This document shows, piece by piece, positions 11,140 to 24,017 of a stretch of 64,000 nt of DNA; within the stretch, counting starts at the first letter, position 1; every line of letters begins with the position of its first letter. The position numbers and the translations under genes were made by a program. Below the pieces are notes generated by a model. That model was not told the origin of the DNA. It saw nothing but the letters and a program-made list of their open reading frames with translations, and ran no database searches. The DNA is from Alopecurus myosuroides. Taxonomy: Eukaryota; Streptophyta; Magnoliopsida; Poales; Poaceae. The stretch is taken from contig CM054057.1 in assembly GCA_028641055.1 (NCBI GenBank), positions 578,116,610 through 578,180,609 on the forward strand, read 5' to 3'.

Positions 11140-12478
11140 AGCGTACCAAGCTTAGTTCCTACTAGTCCTCGAGTAGCTAAACGATAAAACAATAATTTCT
11201 AAGGTGTCATGCTACTAATATAATCTTGATCATAAAAAATGTAAAGGCATATGCAAGCTGAGATCTTAGAACTTCAAACACAAACATGATAAATAGAACT
11301 TTAATAATAAAGCAAATCGATAACTTTTCATCATGAAGAGTATCTCAAATAAAGGATCATGAGAAACAAAGCAAAGAAAGATAAACGTCCGTTTCAGGTA
11401 TAGAGAAAGCATGGCAAAGTGATATTTCGCTAGTCCTTAAGAGTAGGGAAAAACATAAATGCCAGGACACCTTCAAAGTTCATGAGGAAGATTAGAGCAA
11501 ATAATTTAAGAACAAATGATATCACATCATGAAGTAATTATTGATGTTCATGGGACAATGCATGTAGAACTAAGAATGGCAAAATTGCTCTCTCAACTGT
11601 GCATAAATTGAGAAGATGGGGACTCAACATAAAAGTAAAAGAAAGGCCCTTCGCGGAGGGAAGCAGGGATCACTCATGTGCTAGAGCTTTTTATTTTATT
11701 AAACAGTGGTATTAAAAGTTTGACACTCCTCCCATCCATCTTTCACAAACCATGGCTAACCGAATCCTCGGGTGCCTGCCAACAATCACATACCGTGGAG
11801 GAGTGTCTATATTTTGGGATATGTATGTTAAAGTCAACGATTGGTAAACAGAAAATACAGTACGTCAGAAGCCAGCTGGATTCACAAGAGCGGCTCCCAT
11901 GTGAAGGTGCATAAGGGTAGAAGGTCATCTCTCTTTCTCTTTTTTTACACAATTATGCTTTGACTGATAAATAAGAGGCAAATAATAGTGAAGAGATTTT
12001 GTGTGTATTAATTTGGGGCTGGGCAGCCCGCTGCCAGATCTTCTATCATTTGGATAAGCGGATTAAGCCACTAGTCCAGGCTGTGAAATCCAATCAAAAA
12101 GTGAGATAAATATTCTCTATTGATGTCCTCATGAGCAAAAACAGGAACATAAAGCCGGAGTAATTTTGAAGGTTTTAAAGGTAACACATGAGCAATTTAC
12201 TTGGAGTGGCAGTTAAATACCCCGTGTAGGTAGGTATGGTGGACACAGTGGGAAAAACTTTGGTTTAAGGGAGTTGGATGCACGAATAGAGCTCATACTC
12301 AGTACAGGTGGAGGCTAGCAAAAGATTGGGAGCGACAAATCAAGAGAGCATAAGAGCCATAATCATGCATAGAGACATAAGCATCATTAATTAAAGCATA
12401 AGCAGTATCATAGTTCAAAAACTAAGTGGTCATGGAGGCTATTCGTGACTGGTTTGTAGTCATAAACATGGTATGAGC
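11140..12478 (-). other. Element C 3' untranslated region
   Basis: Noncoding in element orientation. It contains on the minus strand a block near 11638-11696 with AAAAGCTCTAGCACATGAG and CCTTTCTTTTACTTTTATG, almost the same as 42839-42905 in D and 56815-56880 in A. A further block at about 11995-12130 matches D at 42490-42640. TGAGC at 12474-12478 is the target of element D. Confidence 0.6.
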
Positions 12479-13785
12479 TGATACAACTTACACGGACTAA
12501 CGCTGTTTTCAGCAGAATTACCATAGCGTCTTGTTTTTATGCAGAAAAATCCACTTTTGGGAAAATGCCCAGGAAAGAGCCCATTGATGTTTTCACCCCG
12601 GAAGACCCCGGGAGCTAGAAGGGGGCCAGGAGAGGGGCCACAGGGTGGCTACATCCCCCTGGCGCGGGTCCCCCTGGCCGCGCCAGCATAGGGTGTGGGC
12701 CCCCAGGACCCCCTCGGACTCCCCTTTCGACTACAAGTAGCCTCCAACCCTAAAAACCAAGGGGTTTTTTCATATTCCACAGAAACACGACACATCGCCG
12801 CCGCCGTCCCGAACCTCGATTCGGGGATCAGAAGCTCCTGTTCTGGCGCCCTGCCGGGACGGGGAAGTGGAGGAGATCATTGCCATCATCATCACCAATG
12901 CCTCTCCATCGAGCATCCATGTTTCCCCCATCCATTTGTGAGTAATTCCCCGATGTAGGCTGAAGGGGATGGTGGGGATTGGATGAGATCGTTCATGTAA
13001 TAATGCCGTAATTGTTAGGGCATAGTGCCTAGTGTCCTCTATTAGTGCTATTGACATTGTTGCAACTTGTTATGCTTAATGCTCGCCACTTTGGGCCCGA
13101 GTGACATGATCTCAGATCTGAACATGTTATTGAATCACGATGATAATTATTGTTTCTTGATCATACCTGCAAGTTTTTTACACGTATCATTGTCCGGAAC
13201 CCGAGACCCCGAAGTGACAGAAATTGGGACAACCCAAGGGGATGGCTGCGATGTGAGGATCAGATGTGTTCACGGAGTGTTAATGCTTTGCTCCGGTGTT
13301 CTATTAAAAGGAACACCTTAATTACAAGTAGTTACCTTGAGGCCCCGCTGAAAACGGGCTGGTAGGACAAAAGATGTTGTGCAAGTTCTCATTGCGAGCA
13401 CGTACGACTATTTATGGAACACGTGACTATGGTTACTTAGTGCTTGGATGTTTTATCTTATTTATCTGCAATGCCCCTGACATGATCATTATTAGAACTT
13501 TCTTATCCATGCAACGCCCGTTTATCCATCCCTATGCCTTCAGTATTTAATCCGTTGTTTACTTCAAACACTACTTCTGCTGTTGTTTTCATTCCACTAC
13601 TGCTACTATAAAACTGTTACTACTGATAAACCACTGCGAACAAAAGTACTTTCATGTGCAGGTGAATTGACAACTCACTTGTTAAGGATCACAAATATTC
13701 TTTGGCTCCCCTTGTGTCGAATCAATAAATTTGGGTTTTACTTCCCTCGAAGACTGTTGCGGTCCAATATACTTGTGGGTCATCA
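12479..13785 (+). repeat. Element D 5' LTR (internally deleted near its start)
   Basis: Ends GGGTCATCA at 13785. Compared with the 3' copy, about 80 bases are missing right after TGATA: the 3' LTR reads TGATACGTCG up to GGATACAACT, whereas here TGATACAACT is continuous. The deletion joins two GATAC repeats. The GC-rich palindrome lies at about 12668-12700. Confidence 0.85.
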
Positions 13786-13796
13786 ACACTATTTTC

Positions 13797-13814
13797 TGGC
13801 GCCGTTGCCGGGGA
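13797..13814 (+). other. Primer-binding site of D (tRNA-Asp)
   Basis: TGGCGCCGTTGCCGGGGA, a perfect complement of the 3' end of plant tRNA-Asp, 11 bases after the LTR. Confidence 0.9.
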
Positions 13815-13872
13815 GCATAGCTTTATTTGTGAGCTCACCGGAGAGTATTATTATCTAATGCTATAATTCATC

Positions 13873-15033
13873 ATGGGTAAGTATCGTGATGGAAGAGTTC
13901 CTATATTACCATCCACTACAAGAATAGGTACAACTCTGAACATCTCTGTTGCTCTTGATTTACCGTATGTTATGAGTAAGCTGCTTACACCACCACATGC
14001 TACTTTTGTTGAATATGGAAATACTTCTGATACTTTTGATAATGCTTCTACTGTGCTTGATGAGAGTGGTTCTCTCAGTCCTTTCTTAGATGCTACTATT
14101 GCTAAAGCTAAAAATATTGCACACACTAAAACTCCTGATAAAAATCCGGTTACTCCTGCTTTTTCACCTGGGTTTAGAGAGAATCCTAGTGATGATTTAG
14201 ATGATGCCTATATTGAATTGAGTGATGATCTTATTGATGAAATACATGCTTTGAAGGATAAAGATGCTGCTATATGTCTTATGGAAAGTCGTGCTGTTAG
14301 ATATAAATTATCTCCTATTAATATTAGGTATAAGGATTATGATTTCTCTCTTGATTTATCTTATATATATATTGTTGAGAAAGAACCTTTTTGTGGAACT
14401 GAAAATGAAAGTTCTATGAAACATATGAATGAGCTCTCCTCTTTGAGTAGTTTATTCTCTAATGATCTTAAGAAACGTATCTACTTTATTGCTAAAATAT
14501 TCCATTTCTCATTAAAGGATGAAGCTAAAACTTGGTTTAACAATTTGTCTCCTGGATCTATTGATAGTCCTATTGGTTTGGTTAATGCTTTATTTCAGAA
14601 ATATTTTCCTGCTAGTGCTCAACATGATGCTTTACAAAATATATTTAATTTCAAGAAATTGGAAGAAGAGAAATTGCCTCTATCTTGGGCAAGGTTCTGT
14701 TCTTTAGTTAGAGCTACACCTGGGCATAAGCTAGAAGATAATAAACTTCTTGATATATTCTATAATGGACTAATTGTTGAATCTAGGACATACCTGGATA
14801 GTTGTGCTGGTTGTGTTTTCAGGCAAAGAACTCCTGAAGAAGCTGAGGAATTAATGGCTAAAATAAGCCAAAATCATGATGATTGGACTATGGTTGAGAC
14901 TGAGCCGACCCCTACTCCAGTACCTGCACCAACACCAACACCCAAGAAGAGGGGAATGATTGAATTAAATGATCAACTGATGAGAGAAGCCAAGAAATCT
15001 CTTAAAGAGAGGGGTATTAAATCGAAGATGTGA
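13873..15033 (+). pseudogene. Element D gag
   Basis: 386 codons from an ATG 87 bases after the LTR. The middle (residues about 200-330) has the Gypsy gag pattern: FHFSLKDEAKTWFNNLSPGS, then a FQKYFPAS block, and later FYNGL near residue 298. A Pro/Thr-rich linker follows. The frame closes at TGA 15031-15033, but the next frame (I-E-D-V-K-N from 15021) runs on with Athila/Sabrina-like sequence, so a one-base deletion near 15017-15022 most likely separated gag from the downstream frame. Gag forms the virus-like particle in the cytoplasm. Confidence 0.8.
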
Positions 15034-16188
15034 AGAATCTTCCACCTATAGAAGAATTATGTAAGACAATCCCTCACTCACCATCCATTGAGGTACACTC
15101 TCTCCAATATTTTGATAGTAGATATATTCCCTATAGAAAACCTCCTGATCAATTCTTAGATGAATTTGATAATTATGTCATTAAGGAAGATAATCTTAAT
15201 AAGAGAGTGCAGAACCACCTTATGGAAAACTCTAAAGCTATTAATGATTTGCATGGTATTATAGAAATAACCTCTAATGATGTTGAAATGCTTGTTAAAC
15301 ATTTTCAAATGGTTCAAACTCAAATTGATCAACTTGCTAAAGTGTAAAAATATTTTCTAGTCAATGCTTCTAAAGAAAAACATGCTTATGAAATAAGAAC
15401 TAGAAGCGGTATTGCTACACAAGATCCTTTATATCCCGAGGGACATCCTGAAAGAATTGAACAAGATTCTTACTAAACTAATAATGATGGTATTCATACT
15501 AAGAAGAAAAAGAAGAAGAAACATAAAACTGTTGTAGAATCCTCTGAACCTGCTAAAGATCCTAATAGTATATCTATCTCTGATGCTGAAACTGAAAGTG
15601 GTAATGAAAATAATGATGCTTCTGATAAAGAAGAACCTGTAGCTGAATCTGAAAAGCAAACTAAAACTGCAAAGTATACTAAGAAAGATTTCATTGCTAA
15701 TAAACATGGTAATGAGAGAGAACCTTGGGTACAAAAACCAATGCCTTTTCCTGGAAAGAAACATAAATCTAAGGAAGAAGAACACTATAACAAGTTTTGT
15801 GAATGTATGAAACCTTTGTTCTTGCGAATTCCTTTAACTGGTGCTATTAAATTCCCTCCTTATGCAAAATATATGGAAGATATTTTCTCTAACAAAAGGA
15901 AGATTCCTAATGAGGAAATTTTCACTATGCTTGCTAGTTACTCTTTTAATGGCAAGGCTCCTGAGAAGCTTGGAGATCCTGGTATACCTACTATTCCCTC
16001 TTCTATTAAAAGTAATTATGTTAGAACTGCTTTGTGTGATATGGGACCTGGAGTTAGTGTCATGCCTTTTACTCTCTATAAAAGACTCCTCCTAGAAAAA
16101 TTGATACCAACTGATATGTCTTTTCAAATGGATGATAAGTCTATTGCTATTCCTGCGGGTATATGTGAGAATGTTCCTGTTCAAGTTG
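15021..16188 (+). pseudogene. Element D gag C-terminus and protease, 5' part
   Basis: One frame with two in-frame stops (15345-15347 and about 15474). After a coiled segment and a Lys-rich stretch near 15505-15530 it reaches a conserved block PFPGKKHKSKEEEHYNKF near 15742 and then the retropepsin-like core ALCDMGPGVSVMP near 16030, where Athila relatives have an Asp-x-Gly-Ala/Ser motif. The frame is cut at 16188 by element E and resumes at 38935. The open frame to 16217 ends inside E's LTR. Confidence 0.75.
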
Positions 16189-17056
16189 TGTCGGGGGGTT
16201 ACCCCCGAGTAGGGTAAAGGCAAGTGCTAAGGGCAAGATCAGATGAGACGTTTGGCAGAGTAGCTGGCTACCCGGTACTCGCTACCTGGTTGACTGCAAT
16301 TCGGCCGTACACGCTGATGGCCAGGAGAAAGAATCAAGGAAGTTATATTCTTCCGAGTAGAGGAAGAGGTCCGAGTAGAGGGAGAGGGTTCCTACTCGGA
16401 CCAAAAGTCGAAGGAGCCGTTCTGACACAGGATCCCGCGTATCCTGGGTCCGTACTGGTGCACTGTTCATCTGCAGAGCGCGTGCTTATCCGCGCCAGGG
16501 TGTCAGCAGGGCGGCGCAGGTTAGGGGGGCTACCCTGTGGCTGTGGCAGTGATAACAGATCGTCATCTTGGTTTTTCACAACGACTTTCCACACAAGACA
16601 AATTAGGAAGCCAAAGCTGCCAGCGGGAAGCTGGAAGTGTGCAGTGTGCACACTATGTCGACATCTGTTTGTATTTTTCCCTGTTGGCTATATCCGGCTG
16701 GGCGCCGGTATATAAGGTGCCCTGCCCCCTCCTGCGCGGAGGACGACACTAGAGGCTAGAACCGGTTCACATTCTTGACCTAGATCCTCACGTAGAGAGA
16801 AGAGTGGCTACCCGGCCGTAGGCCAAACTTGTACTGTGGCTAGTCGGTGAGACACCAATATAAAGAGAAAAAGGCAGGAGTAGGGGTTTTACCTCCACAC
16901 GAGGGCCCTGAACCTGGGTAGATCTTGTTGTCTGCAGTGCTAGATTCATCTTACACGCGGCTACTCGCTGCGTGATCCCTCCTCGAGCACCTCCAGCGTC
17001 CATCGTCCCCACATCTTTAGCCATCCTATGGCATCTGCCGTGACACCACCACGACA
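16189..17056 (+). repeat. Element E 5' LTR
   Basis: Begins TGTCGGGGGGTTACCCCCGA, itself a short palindrome, and ends CCACGACA. A TATATAAG box lies at 16709-16716. Several GAGTAGAGG repeats lie at about 16358-16390. The ORF at 16224-16715 is open in both LTR copies but has no family resemblance. Confidence 0.93.
16709..16716 (+). promoter_or_regulatory. TATA box of E 5' LTR
   Basis: TATATAAG in a GC-rich context (GGCGCCGG before, GTGCCCTG after); transcription would be expected to start about 30 bases on, near 16740. The same box is in the 3' LTR at about 38587-38594. Confidence 0.7.
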
Positions 17057-20000
17057 GTTGGCGCCCACCGTGGGGCAACCAGCGGCGCTGGCTGGAGTTC
17101 ACGTTCGGACAGGATCCATTTCTGCTACTAGGGAGCGCGTGGTCTGTGGCCTTGTCCACAGATTCGGCTCCTTCGACTTCGTCATCGACAACGCCGGCGA
17201 TTTCGGCGGCAGGGCCATGCTAGAGGGCGGCTCGGTGATCTCCTTTGGCTCGCACCTCGTCTACGTCGCCACCACCATCGTCCGCGAGTACCCCGAGCAG
17301 GTGCACGGCGTGGAAGATCCTCCTGCTGTCATCGCCGCCCGCGGAAAGCCAACTGGCTGTTCTGCGGATAGCGCGGAAGTGATGATGACCGCCCCGGCTA
17401 TCGCTGCTGGGAAGGGCGCAGTCGCAGCTACGGCAGTCGTCGAGGAGGTTGCTGGCTCAAGCGAGCCTACCAGGACGCACAAGCCCTACGAGCTTCCCCA
17501 GAACCTCCCGGGCTACGTCCCTCCTTCCACGACATCGACGATACCGGCATCTGCGGTGCGAGTAGGCATGCCGCCTCCCACCGAGCTCGAGCTCATGACT
17601 ATGAGGGCGCAGCTCGACCAGCAGCGCCAGGCGCTGCTCGCCGAGCAGGTGGAGTTGGAAAAGGTTAGGCTTGAGCTCAACCTGGACCAGAACGAGTACA
17701 ACAGAGCTCACGGCTTTACGCCTGTGGTTAGGAGGCCTGCCAAGGCAGGCACCACTCGTCGCAACCTAGGCACCGAGATGGCAGCAGTTGGTGAAACTGC
17801 TGACCAAGCGGGTAGCCAAAACACCACCACCAGACCCAAATACAGCACCCCCGCCAAAACCCTTAGAGCTGCTGAGGCTATAGCTGCTGAGTTGCCGCAT
17901 CTCGCTGGCGACGCGTGCGTTAGGCAGCAGGAGAGGCTCAATGAGCTAGTGCTAGAGGCTGCTAGGCAGAATGAGGAGTTCCGGAAAGCCAATTCGGGTG
18001 CTGGAGCTTCTCAGGTGGTGCATTCGCATGCGGTCAGATCTAACGATCAGGCCTCATTGCCGCATCCCAGTCGTGAGAGGGACCGGAGTGGCTACTCTGG
18101 CAGAGATAGGCAGATGCAGGTGTACGACCCGGCTGTCGCCGCGAAACAGCACGATGTGCCGCGACAGTCCGGTCAAAAACACAACACTGCAGGAGCAGGC
18201 TATCAAGCCCATAATGCTCACATCAAGGAGCGCAGCGGAGAAAACGCGGGGCCTTCTCGGCATCCTGGTGCTCAGCCTACTCGGCAGAGGGCGCAGCAGC
18301 CGGCTGCAGCACAGCCGCGTGCGGCTGCGCCAGCACCCAACCGAGTGGTGCAGCCTGCTATTGCGCAGGAGAACAGATATGATGATTGCTACTCGGCGAT
18401 GGGGCTGGCCGGCTATGCTGACCCAAGGAACATAACTGACCGTCTGGGTGAGCGCATGTTGGAGCCCAGTGATGCCAGGTTCAAGCTGGACCGGATCAAC
18501 TTGTCCGTGCAACTCGAGAACACATGGCCGCCTGGCCCAGAATGCTTTGGTCCCCGCATCATGAATGAGCCGTCCGTGAAGCAGTTCCAGCTCGCCAGGG
18601 GGACCAAGTGCTACAACGGCAGCACCAAGCCGGAAGATTGGCTCAATGATTATGTCACTGTTGTGCACATTGCAGGCGGCAACCGGAGATGGGCCGTGCG
18701 GTACATCCCGCAGATGCTAGAAGGACCAGCAAGGACTTGGCTCAACAATCTGCCCAAGCACCGCATCAACTGCTGGCTAGACTTCGCGGAGGCCTTTGTC
18801 AGCAACTTCACCAGCACTTACCAGATGCCGAATAGGCCGCAGCAGCTATCCGCTTGCAGGCAGCGGGAAGAGGAGACGGATCGAGAGTATCTTACTCAGT
18901 GGAGTACTCCGCGGAACACCTGTGAAGGTGTGAACGAGGCCCAGGCCATCACTTGGTTTGCGCAGGGCTACAAGCATGGCAGCATGTTGTGGCAAAGGCT
19001 GCAGAGAGAGATGCCAAGTACTCTCGCTGAGACCATCCGGATTGCGGATCAGTACGCACTCGGCGACCCAACTCAACCCCTTCTTGATGCTGCTGAGCCG
19101 AGAAGGAGCTACAACAAAAACAAGCGCTATGAGTTTCGCAACAAGCGCAGAGGTGACCGGATTGATACTCGGTACGATACTGAGGAGGTGAATGTTGTGG
19201 CTACCGGAGCTGGGAGTAGCCAGAGGCCAAAAACTGCTGGAGCCCAGTACGGGCAGAACCAGAATCAGGGCCAAGGCAACAAAAAGCCATACAACGCTCC
19301 CCAACAGGGTAGCGGCAACTCGGGTCCTGTTCAGAACTTTGTCTTCAAGGACATGCGGGATGGCCCGTGCAGTTTCCATACTCGGCATCCTGCAAGACTA
19401 GCCAACCACACTACTCGGCAGTGCAGCTGGTGGGAGGAGATCAAGAATGAGGGCCTGCCTCCTCCTCCTCCTCTGCCAGCTGCGAACGCCAATGTGCAAC
19501 CTATCCGAGCAGCCGCTGCAAGGCCGCCATCATTCCCGAGAAGAGAGAACGTCAACCAGGTGGCTTTAGGAGCCAACCGCAACCGCAACTTCAAAAACAA
19601 TGGTAACCGCAACTTCAACAACAACGACAACCGCAACTTCGTCAACAACAACAACCAAGGCAACAAAAATGGCAACAATGGCGATGGAGGCCGCAATCAG
19701 TACCAGGAGCATCACGAGAGCTATATGATCTTCACCTCTGAGCCCGTCGACAAGCAATCTCAGCACAGGCATGCCATGGAGGTCAATGCTGTGATCCCTG
19801 CTGTTCCTCACTACTTGCACTGGTGCAACCAAGAGATCATGTGGTCCAGAGCGGATCATCCTAAGGTGATGCCCAACCCGGGTAGCTACGCCTTGGTGCT
19901 GGATCCCACCTTCTTGGGTCCTCAGAAGAACGTCAGGTTCAGCAAGGTGCTGATTGACAACGGCAGCATCATCAACATTGTGTACAGAGACACACTCGAG

Positions 20001-20090
20001 AAGCTCGGTATGGCCGAGAACATGCTGCTACCCAGCAAGACCACTTTTCACGGCATTGTGCCAGGAGTTTCTTGTTCTCCAATGGGCTGA
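17028..20090 (+). pseudogene. Element E gag and N-terminal protease
   Basis: 1020 codons. The ATG lies inside the LTR, 29 bases before its end, and the frame reads through the primer site as RQLAPTVGQ. Residues about 525-690 form the Tat gag domain (CYNGSTKPEDWLNDY, then MLEGPARTWLNNLP). A Cys/His cluster follows near residue 783, then an Asn-rich low-complexity stretch (19570-19690). Near the end is a retropepsin-like KVLIDNGSIINIVY at about 19940-19985. TGA at 20088-20090 closes the frame, but the same frame continues directly with more protease sequence, so this stop is a mutation. Confidence 0.85.
17059..17075 (+). other. Primer-binding site of E
   Basis: TGGCGCCCACCGTGGGG, two bases after the LTR end. 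The same site is used by G. I do not assign the tRNA. Confidence 0.8.
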
Positions 20091-23000
20091 GTGTGGATAG
20101 ACGTTCTATTCGGCACCAGGGAGAACTGCCGCATAGAGAGCCTGCAGTTCGAGGTAGTTGATCACCAGAGCCCCTATCACGCCCTACTCGGTAGGCCTGC
20201 TCTGAGCAAGTTCATGGCATCTACTCATGCTGCATATCTGAAGATGAAGATCCCTGGTCCCAATGGCGTGATCACCGTCTCTGGTGATTACAATAAGTCT
20301 ATGGAGTGTGCCTCTGCTGGTTCTCAGTTGGCGGAGTCTATGGTGATTGCCGCCGAGAAGAAGAAGATACAAGAAGTGGTGGCTATGGCGCAAGCAGCGC
20401 AAGGTGGTGCGCCAGGCATGCCGGGTTCCCAGTACGGGACGGCGTTCCAGGCATCTCAAGAGACAAAGAAGATCCAGGTTGACCCTGAGTTCCCCGACCG
20501 CGTTGCCATCATTGGCTCAGGGTTGGGGAGGGTGGGGCGAGCTCATCCACTTCCTCCGTGGGAATCGGGACATGTTCGCCTGCTCCAATGAGGATCTACC
20601 AGGTGTCCCGAGGGAGTTGGTTGAGCACTCGCTACATGTGCGCCCTGACGCCAAACCAGTGAAGCAGGCTATGCGCCGCTTCGGAGATGAGAGAAGGAAG
20701 GCCATCGGGGATCAGATCACCAAGCTGCTGATAAGCAATTTCATCATGGAGGTGTTGCATCCGGATTGGATAGCCAACCCGGTCATGGTTGAGAAGAAGA
20801 AGGAGGATCCCAAGGCCGCTACCGCGTGGCGCATGTGCGTCGACTACACGGACTTGAACAAGGCCTGCCCCAAGGATCCCTTTCCGCTACCCCGCATCGA
20901 TCAGGTGATCGATTCCACTGCTGGTTGTGAGCTTTTGTCCTTCATAGATGCCTACTCTGGTTTTCATCAGATAGCTCTCAACCCTGCTGATCAAATAAAG
21001 ACTGCTTTCATTACCCCGTACGGGGCTTATTGCTATCGTGTCATGTGCTTTGGGTTGCGGAATGCGGGTGCTACTTATCAGAGATGCATGCATGCTTGCA
21101 TGATCAACTCGGCAAAAATGTGCAGGTGTACGTAGATGACATTGTCATCAAAACGAATAAAACACATACTCTGCTTAGTGACCTTGAGGAAACTTTTGCT
21201 AATTTGCGCAAGTATAAGATGAAGCTGAACCCGAGTAAATGCACCTTTGGCATCCCGGCTGGCAAGCTACTCGACTTCTTGGTATCCAGTCGGGGCAATG
21301 AGGCCAATACTTCAAAGATAAAAGCCATTGAGAGCATGTCTTTGCCGAGATCCCTGAAGGATGTGCAAAAATTCACTGGTTGCTTGGCATCTCTGAGTCG
21401 TTTCTTGGGCAGAATGGGCGAGAAGGCCCTGCCTCTGTATCAGTTGATGAAGAAAAGTGACAAGTTCGTCTGGACACCGCAAGAGGATGTGGCATTCAAT
21501 GAGCTAAAGGCGATGTTGGGTAGCGCTCCCATCTTGGCTAGTCCGCTACCCAAAGAGCCAATGTTGTTATACATTGCCGCTACCAATCGGGTAGTCAGTG
21601 TGGTGATTATGGTGGAGAGAGAAGAGGAAGGCAAAAGTGTGCAGCGGCCAGTGTATTATCTCAGTGAGGTGCTGTCCAGCTCCAAGCAGAACTACCCGCA
21701 TTACCATAAGATGCTTTACGGCGTGTACCTAGGCGCCAAGAAGCTGAAGCACTATTTCCAGGAGCATCCTATCACTGTGGTGAGCTCTGCTCCCATCTCG
21801 GACTTCATGGGCAACAAGGAAGCAAGTGGCAGAGTAGCCAAGTGGGCAATTGAGCTAGCTGCATACGCTCCCGCGTATGCGAGAAGAGAAGCCATCAAGT
21901 CTCAGATTCTGGCGGAATTTCTGGTGGATTGGGCTGAGGTGCAGTACGAGCCTTCTTCTCCCGCAACCAATTACTGGACGATGCACTTTGATGGCTCCAA
22001 AGTGAAGGAGGGCCTTGGCGCTGGCGTAGTGCTTACGTCACCCAAGCGGGATCAACTCAAGTACGTGCTGCAAATCCATTTCAAGGCATCCAACAATGTT
22101 ACAGAGTATGAGGCCGTAGTGCACGGCTTGAGGGTAGCCAAGGAAGTTGGTGTGCAGCGCATCATATGCTATGGCGACTCAGATCTAGTGGTGCAGCAAG
22201 TTTCTGGTACTTGGGATGCTCTGGATGCCAACATGGCATCATATCGCTTCCTTGTCCAGACCATGACGGGATTCTTTGAAGGCTGCGAGTTCCAACACAT
22301 TCACCGAGCAGAGAATAAAGCAGCGGATGAGCTGTCCAAGTTGGGATCTTCTCGGCAGTACATCCCGGCTGGGATTGCCTTGGAGCATTTGAGAAAGCCA
22401 TCCATCAAGCCATCCCCCAACTCGGAGTCCATCTTCGTCCCTTCTCTGCCTAGTGAGGAAGAAGTACCCATGGAGATTGACTGGGAGAATGCAACAGAGA
22501 ACCCGGGGACTGCAGTCTCCATCCCGGGGACTGGCGCCTGCAACCCGGGGACTGCCCCTCCTTACTCGGGGACTTCCCCTCTCAACTCGGGGACTTCCCC
22601 TCGCAACTCGGGGACTGTCGCATTCATTGAAGAAGTCCTTGCAAACCGTTCGGGGCTGCAGAGAGTCGACCCCAACTCAGAAAAAGACACAGTGGTGGCT
22701 GTTCCAATGGAAGTGGACGAACCAGTGTTTCCCGCACGGGAGACACCGAGTTGGGCCATGCCCATATTATCCTTTCTAAAGTACGGTACCCTGCCAGATG
22801 ATGAGGTTACCGCAAGGCAAATTCAGAGAAGATCCAAGGGCTACACCATCTTCAGAGAAGTGCTGCATAAAAGAAGTCCCACTGGCGTGCTGCAACGCTG
22901 TGTGGAACGAGAAGAAGGAGAAGAAATTCTGGTGGAGATACATCAAGGAGAATGCGGGCATCACGCCTCTTCTCGGGCTCTGGTCAAGAAGGCTTTTCGA

Positions 23001-24017
23001 CATGGGTTCTTTTGGCTCACTGCCTTGAAGCAGGCTGAGGATATTGTGAGAAAATGCAACGGCTGCCAGAGATTCGCAAGTAAGATCCACATGCCTGCTT
23101 CCGAGTTGAAAACCATTCCCATTAATTGGCCATTTGTTGTTTGGTGTTTGGATATGGTTGGTCCCTTCAAGCCGGCTAGAGGCAACATGACTCACATTTT
23201 GGTCATGGTTGATAAGTTCACCAAGTGGATTGAAGTGAAGCCTATTCGTAAGTGTGATGGAGCCACAGCTGTGAGTTTCCTGAAGGATGTGATCCTGAGA
23301 TACGGCTATCCGCATAGCATCATCACAGATAACGGCACAAATTTTGCTGAGGGTGCAATGGTGAGATTCTAGAGAGATAAGCATATCCTGTTAGATGTCG
23401 CGTCTGTCGCGCATCCCGCCTCCAATGGGCAGGTGGAAAGAGCAAATGGCATGGTGCTTTCAGGCATAAAGCCAAGGCTGATTGAGCCACTGCTGAAAAC
23501 ACCTGGGTGTTGGCTGGACGAGTTGCCAGCGGTGTTGTGGAGTCTAAGGACTACCCCTAACCGGTCAACCGGCTACACACCATTCTTCTTGGTTTATGGG
23601 GCTGAGGCCGTGTTGCCAATTGACCTAGATCATGACTCCCCCCGAGTAACCCTCTATACTGAGGCGGAGGCGAGAGAAGCTCGAGAAGATGACGTTGACC
23701 TGCTGGAAGAAGCAAGAGAGCTTACTCTGTCACGTTCAGCTGTTTACCAGCAAAACTTGAGGCGTTATCACAGCCGGAAAGTGAGCCCAAGGGTTTTCCG
23801 AGAAGGAGACATGTTGCTTAGGCTCGTGCAGCGCACAGCCGAGATGCACAAGCTATCCCCTCCGTGGGAAGGGCCATTCATTGTGAGCAAGGCTCTGCAC
23901 AATGATTCCTACTATCTCGTTGACGTACAACCATCACAGAAGAACAGGCCGGATAAAGCTGGAGAGGAATCTAAGCACCCCTGGAATGTAGCTCTACTCC
24001 GTCGTTTTCATTCATGA
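20091..24017 (+). pseudogene. Element E pol: protease end, RT, RNase H, second RNase H, integrase
   Basis: Protease end at 20091-20520 includes the YHALLGRPALSKF block. Reverse transcriptase follows in another frame from about 20530 (CVDYTDLNKACPKD, FIDAYSGFHQI) and returns to the first frame near 21100 before YVDD at 21129, so two compensating frameshifts bound it. RNase H spans about 21560-21850. A second, archaeal-type RNase H has MHFDGSK at about 21980 and ICYGDSDLVV near 22165, the Tat hallmark. A spacer with six repeats follows (22500-22620). Integrase has an HHCC zinc finger (22950-23080), the Asp residues of CLDMVGPF and TDNGTNF, and the Glu of NGQVERANG (23425). TAG at 23370-23372 interrupts integrase. 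The end is LRRFHS at 24015. The enzymes would copy and integrate the element. Confidence 0.9.
22500..22620 (+). repeat. Six copies of a polypurine-tract-like unit in E pol
   Basis: Six spaced copies of (C/T)CGGGGACT at 20-25 base intervals, encoding a repeated Pro/Ser-Gly-Thr unit in the linker between the second RNase H and integrase. The core CGGGGACT is identical to the element's polypurine tract at 38054-38066. Further sense copies lie near 24080, 24509 and 26504. Confidence 0.75.

Noticed and set aside
16224..16715. 163-codon ORF in both LTRs of E
   Set aside because: Open only because the LTRs are similar; covers promoter sequence up to the TATA box and has no recognisable domain.
18054..18668. 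204-codon minus-strand ORF inside E gag
   Set aside because: Shadow of gag coding sequence.
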